From assembly GCA_002299785.1 (NCBI GenBank), contig DBNL01000048.1, forward strand, positions 29,626 through 46,608: a stretch of DNA of 16,983 nt, in the 5' to 3' direction. The position numbers and the translations under genes are program-made. The DNA comes from Verrucomicrobia bacterium UBA673. GTDB lineage: Bacteria; Verrucomicrobiota; Verrucomicrobiia; Limisphaerales; UBA1096. The notes under the pieces are model-generated. The model worked only from the letters and a program-made list of their open reading frames with translations, searched no databases and was not told the DNA's origin. Below, piece by piece: positions 6,132 through 14,510 of the stretch; the first letter of the stretch is position 1, and the number at the start of each line of letters is the position of its first letter.

Positions 6132-9100
6132 TTAATCCCCCCGGAAGCCTTCCAGCAGGTTGCCGCGCAGCGAGAGGTTCGTGGCGATCCACGTCCACAG
6201 GCCGGCGAGTAGCAACACGCTGCCGAGTGTCATGCCGAGCAAAGAGTACGGCACATCGGAGGTTGGGGAAAGTACGGTTGGAAGCACCGCCAAGCCGGCC
6301 GAGACGGTGCCGATTAGCAACCCGCCGATCAGCAACCCGAGGTATTCTCCCAGCACGAATCGTTTGATCGTGCGTTTCTCAAAACCGATCGCGCGTAGCA
6401 AGGCAAGTTCACTTTTGCGTTCCTGGACGTTGCGCATCACGACGACGCCCAACCCAAGACTGCCGAGCAACAGGCCCAAACCGCCGAGAACTTGAAACGT
6501 GTTGAGGTAAGTGTTCTGCACGGCGTTCAGCTCGCCGAGCCGCTGCGTAGTGCTGACCCACTCGAATCCGTGATTCGCCAGTGCGTCGCCCAACTCGCTG
6601 CTCATGGATTTGGTTTTTTCCGCCGGGGCATCGACGAGGAACACTCGGTAGCCGCTCTCGCTGGGGTAGCGCCTGATGAAGTCCGACTCGGCGATGAGCA
6701 AGCTGCCTTGCATAATGCTGTCAACGAGTTGGCCGACGAACTTCACCTTGAAGTCGTTGCCGTGTTCGTCAGTGTAATCGATCGTGTCGCCGAGCATTTT
6801 AAAGCCAAGTGCCCACATCATGACGCTTTGGTCGGCGATCGCTGGGACGATGTCATCGCCGAGGCCGAGCGACTCGCGCGCGGTCTCGAGGAGCGCCCAC
6901 GGGTTGTCGCTCGGGTCGAGTCCGTCGAGCGTCGAGGCAAACGTGAAGCGGCCCTTGAGTTGTTCCGGTTTGGCACCGAGCAGGCGCGGTTGCTGGGCGC
7001 GGTTGAGGTTGAGGCAGTTGGCGTGGTCGCCGTCGTGCAGCCGGAACGGCACGAAGTCGACGTCCACCATAAGTTTCTCGTCGAGGCTGTAATGATCGGC
7101 GCGTTGCCCGGCGTCGTTCATGTCGTGCACGACAGCGATGGTGGCTTCTCCCATTAACGCAAAGCCGCCTGTGCCGGAGGTCGGCGCGTTGGCGTTGATC
7201 GTGGCGTCTTTTTGGAACACGCCGATTGAGGCGATCATAAAGCTGCCGCAGGCCAGCATGCCGATGGTGGCCATGCTCCGGCGTCGGCGTCGGGCGGCGT
7301 TACGTTGGCCAAGGCCGGCGAGGGAGAGTCTGTCCGCTTGGCCAAGCGCGCCCGCCTTAGTCAAGCGCGTCAACCGTGCCGACGCAAACGCCAGTCCGGC
7401 TAGGAGCACCATCGCGCCTGCGCCATAAAATGAATTGGGCGTCAGATCCGTGCCGCCAGTCAACGCACCAACCACAACCGAGGCCGCTCCCAATGCCAGC
7501 AAACTACCGATGACTGTGGCGCGCCTGGCTGACCTGTTCGTGTGGGAGTTTTCCGGCGACTCGCCGGCGAGGAGTTCGCGGGCAGTTTGCTTGTTCAACT
7601 TGCGAAGCGACCACCAAATTGTCCCGACCGCAATGACGAATGCACTCAGCAGCCCAGCGGCCCAGGCCGCGCCGGAGCTGTGATACGTCAGCGCGGCGGA
7701 GGCGACGGCGTCCTTCCAGTTTGTCGCCAAGCCGCCAAGCATCGCTCGGGCGTAAGCCGCGCCAGCGATCCCGCCGAAGGCGCAGCCGGCCAGCGCGATC
7801 AAGCCGCCCTCTAGCAGCAGCATGTGGCGGACGCGTCTGGGCGGGATGCCGAGCGCGAGCAGTGTGCCAGTTTCGCGCGTCCGCTTTTCCATTGTGAACT
7901 GGAACAGCAACGAGATGAGCATCACGGCCGAGGCGATAAGAAAAAAACTGAAGCTCATGAACAATCCACCGAAGTCCATCGAGTTGTTGACCGAATCGTC
8001 GGCTTGGCTGCGAATGTCCCGGAAAGCCAGGCCGGTGTCGGCGGGAGTTAGTTTGTTGAGCAGCGCCCGGCCAAGCACGGCCTTGTCGATGGCGGAGAAG
8101 CGTATGGCTGTGAGGTCGCCGAAACGATTGCTCCAGATTTCCTGTCCCGATGCGAGGCTGATAAACGCCTTGGGCGTGCCTTTGTATTCGTCCCAGTAGT
8201 CCTCGTCCTTGTCACGGATGGCGTCTAGGTCCATCGGGAAGCCGGTGTCCCAGTCGGCGCAGTTTTCCGAGTCGGTCATGCCGGGGAACTCCGGCATCAG
8301 CGTCCTGTCAGCGCGGGGATCCTCCATAGCAATGACTCCGCCGACGGTGAACTTGGCCGTACGCTCTTCGAGTTGGCGCATGATGCCAACGGTATAGTAG
8401 GCCAGCTCGACCTCGTCACCGACCTTGGCCTGCAGGTCGTCGGCCGTCCATTGGTTGAGCCAGATTGTGCCTGGCGCAAAGCCTTCCAGCGCGGCGACCA
8501 TCGAGTACGGGGTGGCCTTGTCGCCAAGTTGGATTTTGTTCACAAAATAAGTCAGCACCGGCTTGGCCTCGGGTGCGACGGCGCGGGCGGCCTTGGCCAG
8601 CGGTGGCTCGAGAAAAATACGTGGCGTGCGTAACTCGATATTGTTGCCTCCCGGTAACTCGAGCAACTGCGCTTGCGCGTCGGCGAGTTGCCACTGTTTT
8701 GCCAAAGCGGCTTGGGCCTCGTCGGTATTTGAACTGGCGACGAGCATCAGATTGCCCATACCCGGCTTGTCGATTTCCGACTGCAATTGGCCAAGCGACA
8801 CGAAGGCGGTGTAGGGCGGAATCTGCGAGGCCTGAAGGCTAAACCGGCCAAACTGCCGGTCGGTGACGACGGCGTGGACGTTGAGCTGGGCCATCGACGC
8901 GGTGGCATCCTCGATCGGGGCCATCGGTGCGTCGCGGGAAAGCTGCGAGGGGTTGTGCACAAGCAGATTGACGACGTTGCCTTTTTTGACGCCAAGCTGC
9001 CTAGCCAAGCGCTCGTTGAGCACGACGGCGTCCTCGGGAATGTCGGTGAAGTTGGGCGGCTCGAGTGCTAGATTCCAGAAACCAGCGTCAACGCCCATGA

Positions 9101-9422
9101 CGACGACGTTGTTGGCACGTGATCCGCCGGATGGTCGCTTGGCCACACCGGGAAGTTGCAGTGCTGCTGCTGTCGCGGTTTGCAACTCGTCGGCGAGATG
9201 CCTGGCCAAGTCGGTGCGGAACAGTCGGTCGCCGGAGGGGAGGGCGAGTTCGACCCTGCCCAAGCGGGCTTCGGCCATGTCGCGCAAACTACTGCGAACC
9301 GACTCGCCGACGAGCATCGCGCCGACTAAAACCATCGCGCCGACCGCGACCCCCAGCAGCGTGCCAACGTGACTCCGGGCGTAAAACCGGAAGGAGTTAA
9401 GTACAAGAGCCCAAGTCGTCAT
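6132..9422 (-). CDS. Large FtsX-family ABC transporter permease (duplicated FtsX, about 10 TM)
   Basis: 1096 residues. Predicted layout: TM1 about 20-40; a large extracytoplasmic domain 41-485; TM2-4 about 486-510, 534-556 and 583-605; TM5-7 about 634-654, 664-682 and 716-736; a second extracytoplasmic domain 737-971; TM8-10 about 972-996, 1024-1048 and 1058-1080. Each half carries the FtsX cytoplasmic signature: EKRTRETGTLLALGIPPRRV (512-531) and ERKSELALLRAIGFEKRTIK (1001-1020). This is the YbbP/type-VII topology of MacB-Lol-like mechanotransmission systems, which push periplasmic substrates rather than importing or exporting through the membrane. It is longer than YbbP (about 800). A positively charged run (RRRRR, 711-715) sits before TM7. 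It follows its ATPase by 12 bases and is followed by two exported-protein genes. Substrate unknown. Three TTGGCCAA palindromes lie in the gene (7305, 7338, 8787). Confidence 0.93.
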   Translation of the reverse strand: MTTWALVLNSFRFYARSHVGTLLGVAVGAMVLVGAMLVGESVRSSLRDMAEARLGRVELALPSGDRLFRTDLARHLADELQTATAAALQLPGVAKRPSGGSRANNVVVMGVDAGFWNLALEPPNFTDIPEDAVVLNERLARQLGVKKGNVVNLLVHNPSQLSRDAPMAPIEDATASMAQLNVHAVVTDRQFGRFSLQASQIPPYTAFVSLGQLQSEIDKPGMGNLMLVASSNTDEAQAALAKQWQLADAQAQLLELPGGNNIELRTPRIFLEPPLAKAARAVAPEAKPVLTYFVNKIQLGDKATPYSMVAALEGFAPGTIWLNQWTADDLQAKVGDEVELAYYTVGIMRQLEERTAKFTVGGVIAMEDPRADRTLMPEFPGMTDSENCADWDTGFPMDLDAIRDKDEDYWDEYKGTPKAFISLASGQEIWSNRFGDLTAIRFSAIDKAVLGRALLNKLTPADTGLAFRDIRSQADDSVNNSMDFGGLFMSFSFFLIASAVMLISLLFQFTMEKRTRETGTLLALGIPPRRVRHMLLLEGGLIALAGCAFGGIAGAAYARAMLGGLATNWKDAVASAALTYHSSGAAWAAGLLSAFVIAVGTIWWSLRKLNKQTARELLAGESPENSHTNRSARRATVIGSLLALGAASVVVGALTGGTDLTPNSFYGAGAMVLLAGLAFASARLTRLTKAGALGQADRLSLAGLGQRNAARRRRRSMATIGMLACGSFMIASIGVFQKDATINANAPTSGTGGFALMGEATIAVVHDMNDAGQRADHYSLDEKLMVDVDFVPFRLHDGDHANCLNLNRAQQPRLLGAKPEQLKGRFTFASTLDGLDPSDNPWALLETARESLGLGDDIVPAIADQSVMMWALGFKMLGDTIDYTDEHGNDFKVKFVGQLVDSIMQGSLLIAESDFIRRYPSESGYRVFLVDAPAEKTKSMSSELGDALANHGFEWVSTTQRLGELNAVQNTYLNTFQVLGGLGLLLGSLGLGVVVMRNVQERKSELALLRAIGFEKRTIKRFVLGEYLGLLIGGLLIGTVSAGLAVLPTVLSPTSDVPYSLLGMTLGSVLLLAGLWTWIATNLSLRGNLLEGFRGD
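7335..7348. repeat. TTGGCCAA family palindrome, full 14-base copy
   Basis: CGCTTGGCCAAGCG is perfectly symmetric and represents the apparent consensus of the family. It lies in the permease gene and is read as ALGQAD. All exact TTGGCCAA cores start at 429, 447, 2504, 2557, 2885, 4291, 4815, 5224, 7305, 7338, 8787, 10641, 11876, 14628, 14791 and 16267. Confidence 0.9.
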
Positions 9423-9434
9423 GCCGTCGGGGTG

Positions 9435-10136
9435 TCAGAGGTTGTCGGCGACGAAACGGCCGTCGAGCAGTTGGCGGATCGCGCCCATCTTGGCGGCGAG
9501 TCCGGCGGAGTGCGTGACGACGATCAGCGTCACTTGGTCGTCGCGATTCAGTTCCACCAACAAGTCACCCAGCGACTCGGCGGTGGAGTGGTCGAGCGCG
9601 CCGGTCGGCTCGTCGGCAAGGATGAGGCTGGGCCGATTGATCAGCGAGCGTACGACGGCGACACGCTGGCATTCCCCGCCGGAAAGCTGGCCGGGGCGAT
9701 GGGTGAGTCGATGGCCAAGACCGACGCGCTCGAGGAGTTGGCGAGCGCTTTCGGCGGCATCGGCGGGCGCGCGGCCGGTGTCGGCCAATGTGGGAATGAG
9801 AACATTTTCCAACACGGAACATTGGGGCAGCAAATGGTGCGACTGAAAAATGAAGCCAATCTTTTGGTTGCGAATGATGGCGAGTTCAGGCTCGGAGAGG
9901 TGCGCGAGTTCTTCGCCGTCCAACTGAATGCTACCGCGAGTGGGGGAGTCGAGCGAGCCGAGGATGTTGAGCAGGGTGCTTTTGCCGCAGCCGGATGGGC
10001 CGACGATAGCAAGTGAATCTCCACGACGTATGGTGAACGAGATTCCGTGCAGCACTGGGACGGGTTCACGATCCGTTCTTTCGTACTGCTTGTGTACGTC
10101 CTGAAGCCTTAGAACGATCGAGTCATCTGACGCCAT
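9435..10136 (-). CDS. ABC transporter ATP-binding protein, LolD/MacB/YbbA type
   Basis: 233 residues, the usual length of stand-alone LolD/YbbA-type ATPases. It has Walker A GPSGCGKST (46-54), Q-loop GFIFQSHHLLP (Gln98), the signature LSGGECQRVA (151-160), Walker B LILADEPTGALD (171-182) and the H-loop His209 in VTHS. The pattern LADEPTGALD and the H-loop are typical of MacB/LolD ATPases that power FtsX-type permeases, and the permease gene follows 12 bases downstream. Key residues are intact, so it should hydrolyse ATP. It is the first gene of its operon; ATG at 10136 is preceded by GCGTTCGGGGC, a poor ribosome-binding site. The 113 bases upstream contain the terminator of the neighbouring operon, so this operon needs its own promoter there, but I cannot point to a good one. 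Confidence 0.96.
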   Translation of the reverse strand: MASDDSIVLRLQDVHKQYERTDREPVPVLHGISFTIRRGDSLAIVGPSGCGKSTLLNILGSLDSPTRGSIQLDGEELAHLSEPELAIIRNQKIGFIFQSHHLLPQCSVLENVLIPTLADTGRAPADAAESARQLLERVGLGHRLTHRPGQLSGGECQRVAVVRSLINRPSLILADEPTGALDHSTAESLGDLLVELNRDDQVTLIVVTHSAGLAAKMGAIRQLLDGRFVADNL

Positions 10137-10188
10137 GCCCCGAACGCTACGTCACCGGCTTGCAGTCGCAAACCAAAATTGTGGCAAC

Positions 10189-10224
10189 ATAAAAAAAACC
10201 ACCCGAAACTTGTCCGGGTGGTTT
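10189..10224 (-). terminator. Intrinsic terminator of the Gld-like ABC operon
   Basis: Read on the minus strand this is AAACCACCCG, a 9-base loop GACAAGTTT, then CGGGTGGTTT running into a T tract (plus-strand A8 at 10191-10198). The 10-base-pair stem is perfect. It lies 25 bases after the DUF4340 stop codon at 10250 and 50 bases before the ATPase start at 10136, so it ends the upstream operon. This is the clearest terminator in the window. Confidence 0.93.
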
Positions 10225-10249
10225 GAGAATTGTGCCCTTGTTTTAGCAG

Positions 10250-11791
10250 TTATTTTTTGTCGTCGGCCTTTTCTTCGGATTTCTCCTTGGCCTTCTCGAT
10301 CTCGGCGGGGAGATCTTCTTTTTTGATGACCTCGATCTTGGCGCCCTTTTTCATCTCCTCGGCTGAAGGTACCTTGATGATGTCGCTGGTGACGACCTTG
10401 TTCTGCTCAGCCGGCTTGGGAGGTTGAACGGTGATTGCAGGAGCGACCGGAGGGGTAGGAGTGACCGAAGGGGCAGGAGGGGCAGGAATGCCTGGGAGGG
10501 AAGGGAGAGAAGGTGTTGTCGATGCTGCCTCTTGGGATGCCTCTTCTTTTTCCTCCTCCATCATCTCGGAGCGCGTTTTGTAAATAGAGTCGAAGGTGTA
10601 GCTAGAGACCTTGAACGTCCAGCCTTCGAGTTTGGCAAGTTTGGCCAAGTTGTCGGCGAATGTTGAGTCGCGTTCTTCTCGCAGCTTGGATTGACTTTCG
10701 GCATGGGCCTTATCGCGGTCTGCTATCAGTTTAGCCAAGGCGACATTGTGCTCCTTATCCAGTCGTTCCGCGTCTTCCGGCTTTTCGTCCTCGTCCTGCG
10801 CGCGCGGGTTGCTTTCGTCGGCTTGGGGTGTTCTCGCTGCGGTTTCGTCCTCTTGGGCAAGGCGTGTGCCGCTGGCGGCGAGGCTCATGTAGTGTTCATC
10901 ATCCTTCTTGGCCATCTTCACAACGTAGTTGTAGCCTTCGAAGGTGTCGATGGTAGCCGTGACGGCCTTGTCCATTCCAGTCTCCTCCGGCTTGGCTGAC
11001 TTGCTGGCAATGTCATCGAAACTTGGAGAACTAAGTGCGCGGCCGGCACTGTTGCCCTTTGAGGAATCGAGTTTTTCATCCGATTTGGCTTCGGACAGTA
11101 CCATATCATCCCCTTCCTTGATGCGGGTCAGCGTCCATGAGTCTGCCTCTTTGGGTTGTTTTATCGTGATCGACTTGATTTTTTCGACTTTGAGGAAGTC
11201 TTCCTTTTGGAGCCAATCTGCGGGGCTTGTCTTAAGATCACTACTTAATGTTTCGTTAATTTCGCCAACAGTATTCGGCGGAACGAGAACATATCTTCCA
11301 GTTCCCGATGGCCCGAAAGGGGAACTTGGATCGGATTGTCCTTGGGTTTCCTTTCCGAATAAAACGCTATGTAGAACATTCCCATCGGCGTCCTTTAATT
11401 CCAGTTTGGTTCCGGCGTCCTTGGCTTCGGTAGCAGGATCATTCAATTCGAAACGACCAAGTTGAGACTTTCCGACTTTCTGCTTTGCGAGGATTTTCAA
11501 CTCGGTAACAGTATCCACAAGGCTTTGAATATTACTGAAGTTGGCTGGAAATCCATCACGATCGGTAACGGACCATTTACCATTCACTTGCTTGACACTA
11601 ACAGAGTCATCCGAATCGGTTAGTGTTATTGACGCTAGTTTTGTCGCATCAAGAGTCGTGATCACCTGGTTGGTTGGCTTAGTTGATTCCCCACTGGATG
11701 AAGATTTCCCTGAATTCTCCTTTGTGGAAAACACAGCCGCCCCTAGAACTATAAGGACGACGACCGCTATTAAGAGTTGTTTGTTTTTCAT
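10250..11791 (-). CDS. DUF4340-domain membrane-anchored protein of Gld-like ABC cassette
   Basis: 513 residues. One N-terminal TM helix (6-22, LLIAVVVLIVLGAAVFS) leaves the rest outside the cytoplasm. Residues 43-225 repeat the DUF4340 pattern: VITTLDATKLASITLTD, VKQVNGKWSVTDRDGFPAN, a helix (NIQSLVDTVTELKILAK), LGRFELNDPA and VLFGKETQG...GRYVLV. A second such unit appears at 203-300 (ITIKQPKEADSWTLTR). Then comes an acidic insert (311-345), a charged helix (345-389), the segment GWTFKVSSYTFDSIYKT (390-406), a proline-rich stretch (427-460, PAPPAPSVTPTPPVAP) and a Lys/Glu-rich tail (477-513). DUF4340 proteins are regularly the last gene of GldA-F-G-like loci; their biochemical role is unknown. 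Its ATG follows the previous stop by 2 bases, at a 15-base inverted repeat (11796-11810). GC content changes inside the gene. Confidence 0.88.
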   Translation of the reverse strand: MKNKQLLIAVVVLIVLGAAVFSTKENSGKSSSSGESTKPTNQVITTLDATKLASITLTDSDDSVSVKQVNGKWSVTDRDGFPANFSNIQSLVDTVTELKILAKQKVGKSQLGRFELNDPATEAKDAGTKLELKDADGNVLHSVLFGKETQGQSDPSSPFGPSGTGRYVLVPPNTVGEINETLSSDLKTSPADWLQKEDFLKVEKIKSITIKQPKEADSWTLTRIKEGDDMVLSEAKSDEKLDSSKGNSAGRALSSPSFDDIASKSAKPEETGMDKAVTATIDTFEGYNYVVKMAKKDDEHYMSLAASGTRLAQEDETAARTPQADESNPRAQDEDEKPEDAERLDKEHNVALAKLIADRDKAHAESQSKLREERDSTFADNLAKLAKLEGWTFKVSSYTFDSIYKTRSEMMEEEKEEASQEAASTTPSLPSLPGIPAPPAPSVTPTPPVAPAITVQPPKPAEQNKVVTSDIIKVPSAEEMKKGAKIEVIKKEDLPAEIEKAKEKSEEKADDKK

Positions 11792-11793
11792 GC

Positions 11794-13743
11794 TTAAACT
11801 GCTGCAGTTTTACGTCTTTTTATGAAAAAGAATACTATTCCCGAGATGATGATCAGAAGCGGAATGACGCCAACATTGGCCAACTGAAGTCTCAATTGAA
11901 GTCGATCGATATCTTTACGCAGATCTTTCCGGACTTGGCGTATTTGACGTTGGGCCTCCGCTTCCTGTTTACGGATTTGTTTCAAGTCTTCCTGATTGAT
12001 TTTAATCGTTAGTACTTGATTCTCCCCTTGGTTGTTATTTTGTTCCATCTTGGATTTTTCAGCTACGATGCTTTCAAGCTTTTCCTGGGCTCTCTTCAGT
12101 TCAGCATTAAATTTTTTCGTAGCCTCTTCCTGCATTTCGTTGATTTTTTCAAACGGACGGTTTTGATCTTCACGACTACGTACCGTAATTAAGTTAGAAT
12201 CGCCTCCCATGTTTTCCACAGCATTTTGTACGAAAGCCAGGTTTCCGTTAATCATCTGGACCTGATTGCCAAATATGGTTCGTTGAACACGTACAGAAAT
12301 TTCATTAACCAGTAAGTCTGTGTCACCAATCAAGAGAACGGCGTTTTTCTCTTCAGTCTCCGAGAGGTGATCTTTCTTTGAATCATCATTTTCATTTACG
12401 ACCTTGTCATCACCCTCTTCTGGTGCTGCAGGTTTACCGTCCGGAAAAGCGGTTTTAAATTTCCCTTCGAGGCGCATGGCAATAATATGCTCAGTTCCAG
12501 AAGGAGTGCCAAATTTATCAATGATATCTTGCCCGTTGAACTGTGAAGACATGCCGTCAACCAATTTGGATTGATTTGAACTCTTTAGAAGTATTTCCGA
12601 TTCTAAACCGTCGTTGACACCGCTATTACGTTTGAAATGCCCTACATAGGGAAGGTGCAATGAATTTATTTGGCTGGTGATCAGGTTTTCCTTTGAAACT
12701 GCACTTTTGTCCAAGAGAAGATAAGCAGGCATAACCACGGGTTGTCCATCACGTCCTTGAGCATTCTTAGGTTGGTATTTCAAGTCAGCGATCACTTGGG
12801 AATTTTCAAAAGTCAGATTCCAAGCCTTGAAAAGTTTCTCAAGGGTGGAGCCGCCCCCAAGACCGGGGATGCGCATTTGCGGATTTTGATTGCCTGAATC
12901 GTCTCGAGTTGCAAGTGGATCTACAAAGGCGATCAATCGGCCGCCACGAAGGACGAATTGGTCCAGCGCATATTCAGTTTGTTCTGAAAGGCTCTTTGGA
13001 TGTATGACAAGCAAAACATCAACAGTTTTATCAATTTCAGTTGCAGCAGGCTGAATTTGTTGTACGTCGTAATCCTGTCTCAATTGCTGAACGAAAACCC
13101 AGGCTGGTTGTTGCTGGCCTCGGTTCATCATAGCCATGGGGTTGCTCCTGTCAGGCCCACCCCAAACATTTAGGCTGCTCATTACACCGACGACCGTTTT
13201 TTTAGGTTTTAACACCTTGGTGATTCGACGGGAAATATCGTATTCCAAGTTTCGTTCACGTCGAGGATCAAGGGATGGCAGAGTTTCCACGCTGTCAAGA
13301 TAGCTGATGGACATACCTAGATAAAAAGTGCCCTGTATTGAAGAGATGCCGTCCTTTACCGCTAAATCTTCTTCGTCGGTATCTGGCGAAGGATTAATTT
13401 TTTCCAGTTCCAAATTGCTGCCCGCAGTTTCTTTGTATTGATCCAATAAATCCTCGACCCTTTGGGCGAAGCTGCTGAGCATTATCGGGACATCATTGTT
13501 TCCCTTGGTTCGGAAGAAACGAATCTTCAATTTAGCCGAATCGGAATCATCCCCGCGATCCTTGTCAAGGTCCTTTAGGATATTCCGAGTGCCTTCAGAC
13601 AAAGTAAAAACTTTACCTTCGGTAAAATCTGCACGGAATTTCACTTGGGCTGACACAATGTTGAACAATACGACACAGGTAAATACTACGGCCGCCCCAC
13701 CGACTCCGTGTAGAAGTATGTCTAACTTACTTTCCTTTTTCAT
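11794..13743 (-). CDS. GldG-like ABC transporter auxiliary protein (ABC_transp_aux)
   Basis: 649 residues, anchored at both ends: TM 14-33 (GGAAVVFTCVVLFNIVSAQV) and TM 624-641 (VGVIPLLIIISGIVFFFIKR), with RRK after it. The extracytoplasmic part begins with RADFTEGKVFTLSEGTRNIL (37-56), the hallmark opening of the GldG/PF09822 family, followed by LKIRFFRT (72-79), VVGVMSSLNVWGG (184-196), VDVLLVIHPKSL (241-252) and GGRLIAFVDP (267-276). A highly charged stretch (440-465) breaks the domain. Residues 520-620 carry VRSREDQNRPF and a long coiled coil (530-565, 585-620). The protein resembles a catalytically inactive sugar-binding/phosphatase-like fold in such systems, but no function is proven. 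It sits 24 bases after the permease stop and 2 bases before the DUF4340 start. Codons are AT-richer than in the flanking GC-rich genes. Confidence 0.92.
   Translation of the reverse strand: MKKESKLDILLHGVGGAAVVFTCVVLFNIVSAQVKFRADFTEGKVFTLSEGTRNILKDLDKDRGDDSDSAKLKIRFFRTKGNNDVPIMLSSFAQRVEDLLDQYKETAGSNLELEKINPSPDTDEEDLAVKDGISSIQGTFYLGMSISYLDSVETLPSLDPRRERNLEYDISRRITKVLKPKKTVVGVMSSLNVWGGPDRSNPMAMMNRGQQQPAWVFVQQLRQDYDVQQIQPAATEIDKTVDVLLVIHPKSLSEQTEYALDQFVLRGGRLIAFVDPLATRDDSGNQNPQMRIPGLGGGSTLEKLFKAWNLTFENSQVIADLKYQPKNAQGRDGQPVVMPAYLLLDKSAVSKENLITSQINSLHLPYVGHFKRNSGVNDGLESEILLKSSNQSKLVDGMSSQFNGQDIIDKFGTPSGTEHIIAMRLEGKFKTAFPDGKPAAPEEGDDKVVNENDDSKKDHLSETEEKNAVLLIGDTDLLVNEISVRVQRTIFGNQVQMINGNLAFVQNAVENMGGDSNLITVRSREDQNRPFEKINEMQEEATKKFNAELKRAQEKLESIVAEKSKMEQNNNQGENQVLTIKINQEDLKQIRKQEAEAQRQIRQVRKDLRKDIDRLQLRLQLANVGVIPLLIIISGIVFFFIKRRKTAAV
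11796..11810. repeat. 15-base inverted repeat at GldG-like/DUF4340 gene junction
   Basis: AAACTGC-T-GCAGTTT spans the last codons and stop of the GldG-like gene, immediately before the next ATG at 11791. With a single central base it cannot form a stable RNA hairpin as such, so it is either a DNA-level palindrome or chance. Confidence 0.4.
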
Positions 13744-13767
13744 TGGTTGTTCTTTTAAATTATTAGT

Positions 13768-14499
13768 TTAGGACCGAAGGCTTCGGATTATGACACTGGT
13801 GGCAAATAGAGGGAATCCGATGAGAGAAATAAAATAGATTAAATCACGAGAATCAATCACGCCTTGTTGGAGTCGATCGAAGTGGGGCATAACGCTGAAA
13901 GCTGCCACGCCTTCAACTATCCAGTTCGGGAAATAAGCGGCTAGTGGATCGGTTACCGGAGGCCAGCCGCAGAGTACGAGGGAGAGGCAAATCACCACTG
14001 ACAAAATAAAACTAATCACTTGGTTGCGGGTGAGAGCCGATGTCATGCTTGTGATAGCCAAGTAACCACCCGCCATCAATGCGCTACCAATATAACCCGT
14101 GAAAATAGCTCCGTTATCTGGTGATCCAAGGTCGTTCACCGTCCACCAAATGGGGAAGGTTAATGACAACGCCAAGATTAGGAATCCCCATGAGGCAATA
14201 AATTTGCCGGTGATCGACTGCCATGGGCTTATCGGCATAGTCAAAAGTAATTCTAAAGTGCCCAAGCGGCGTTCTTCCGACCAAAGGCGCATGCCTACAG
14301 CCGGCACCAAAAACAGGTATAACCATGGATGCCACATGAAAAATGGCTGCAAGTTTGCCTGAGCTCGATCGAAGAACTGGCCAATGAAGAAGGTGAAAGC
14401 TCCAGTCATTAAAAGGAAGATCACCAAAAATACATAGGCAACTGGCGAATTGAAAAACCCCCCTAATTCGCGTTTTGTGATAGTCAGAATAGGATTCAT
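13768..14499 (-). CDS. GldF-like ABC-2 type permease
   Basis: 243 residues with six predicted helices at about 20-41, 57-76, 98-118, 132-150, 160-180 and 217-238. The loop MRLWSEERRLGTLELLLTMP (70-89) is the coupling-helix signature of ABC-2 permeases (Ser/Ala-Glu-Glu-x-x-x-Gly-Thr-Leu-Glu-Leu-Leu). Length matches GldF and similar proteins (about 240). Two such chains with two ATPase chains would form the transporter; substrate unknown. The ATG at 14499 follows the ATPase stop by 11 bases and is preceded by CAAAGAGCT, a partial Shine-Dalgarno sequence. Confidence 0.95.
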   Translation of the reverse strand: MNPILTITKRELGGFFNSPVAYVFLVIFLLMTGAFTFFIGQFFDRAQANLQPFFMWHPWLYLFLVPAVGMRLWSEERRLGTLELLLTMPISPWQSITGKFIASWGFLILALSLTFPIWWTVNDLGSPDNGAIFTGYIGSALMAGGYLAITSMTSALTRNQVISFILSVVICLSLVLCGWPPVTDPLAAYFPNWIVEGVAAFSVMPHFDRLQQGVIDSRDLIYFISLIGFPLFATSVIIRSLRS

Positions 14500-14510
14500 A
14501 GCTCTTTGAA

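Noticed and set aside
6492..7157. A 221-codon plus-strand frame inside the FtsX permease gene, and a similar 215-codon frame at 9369-10016 over the ATPase gene
   Set aside because: Both are antisense to well-supported genes, with no family signature and no start context.
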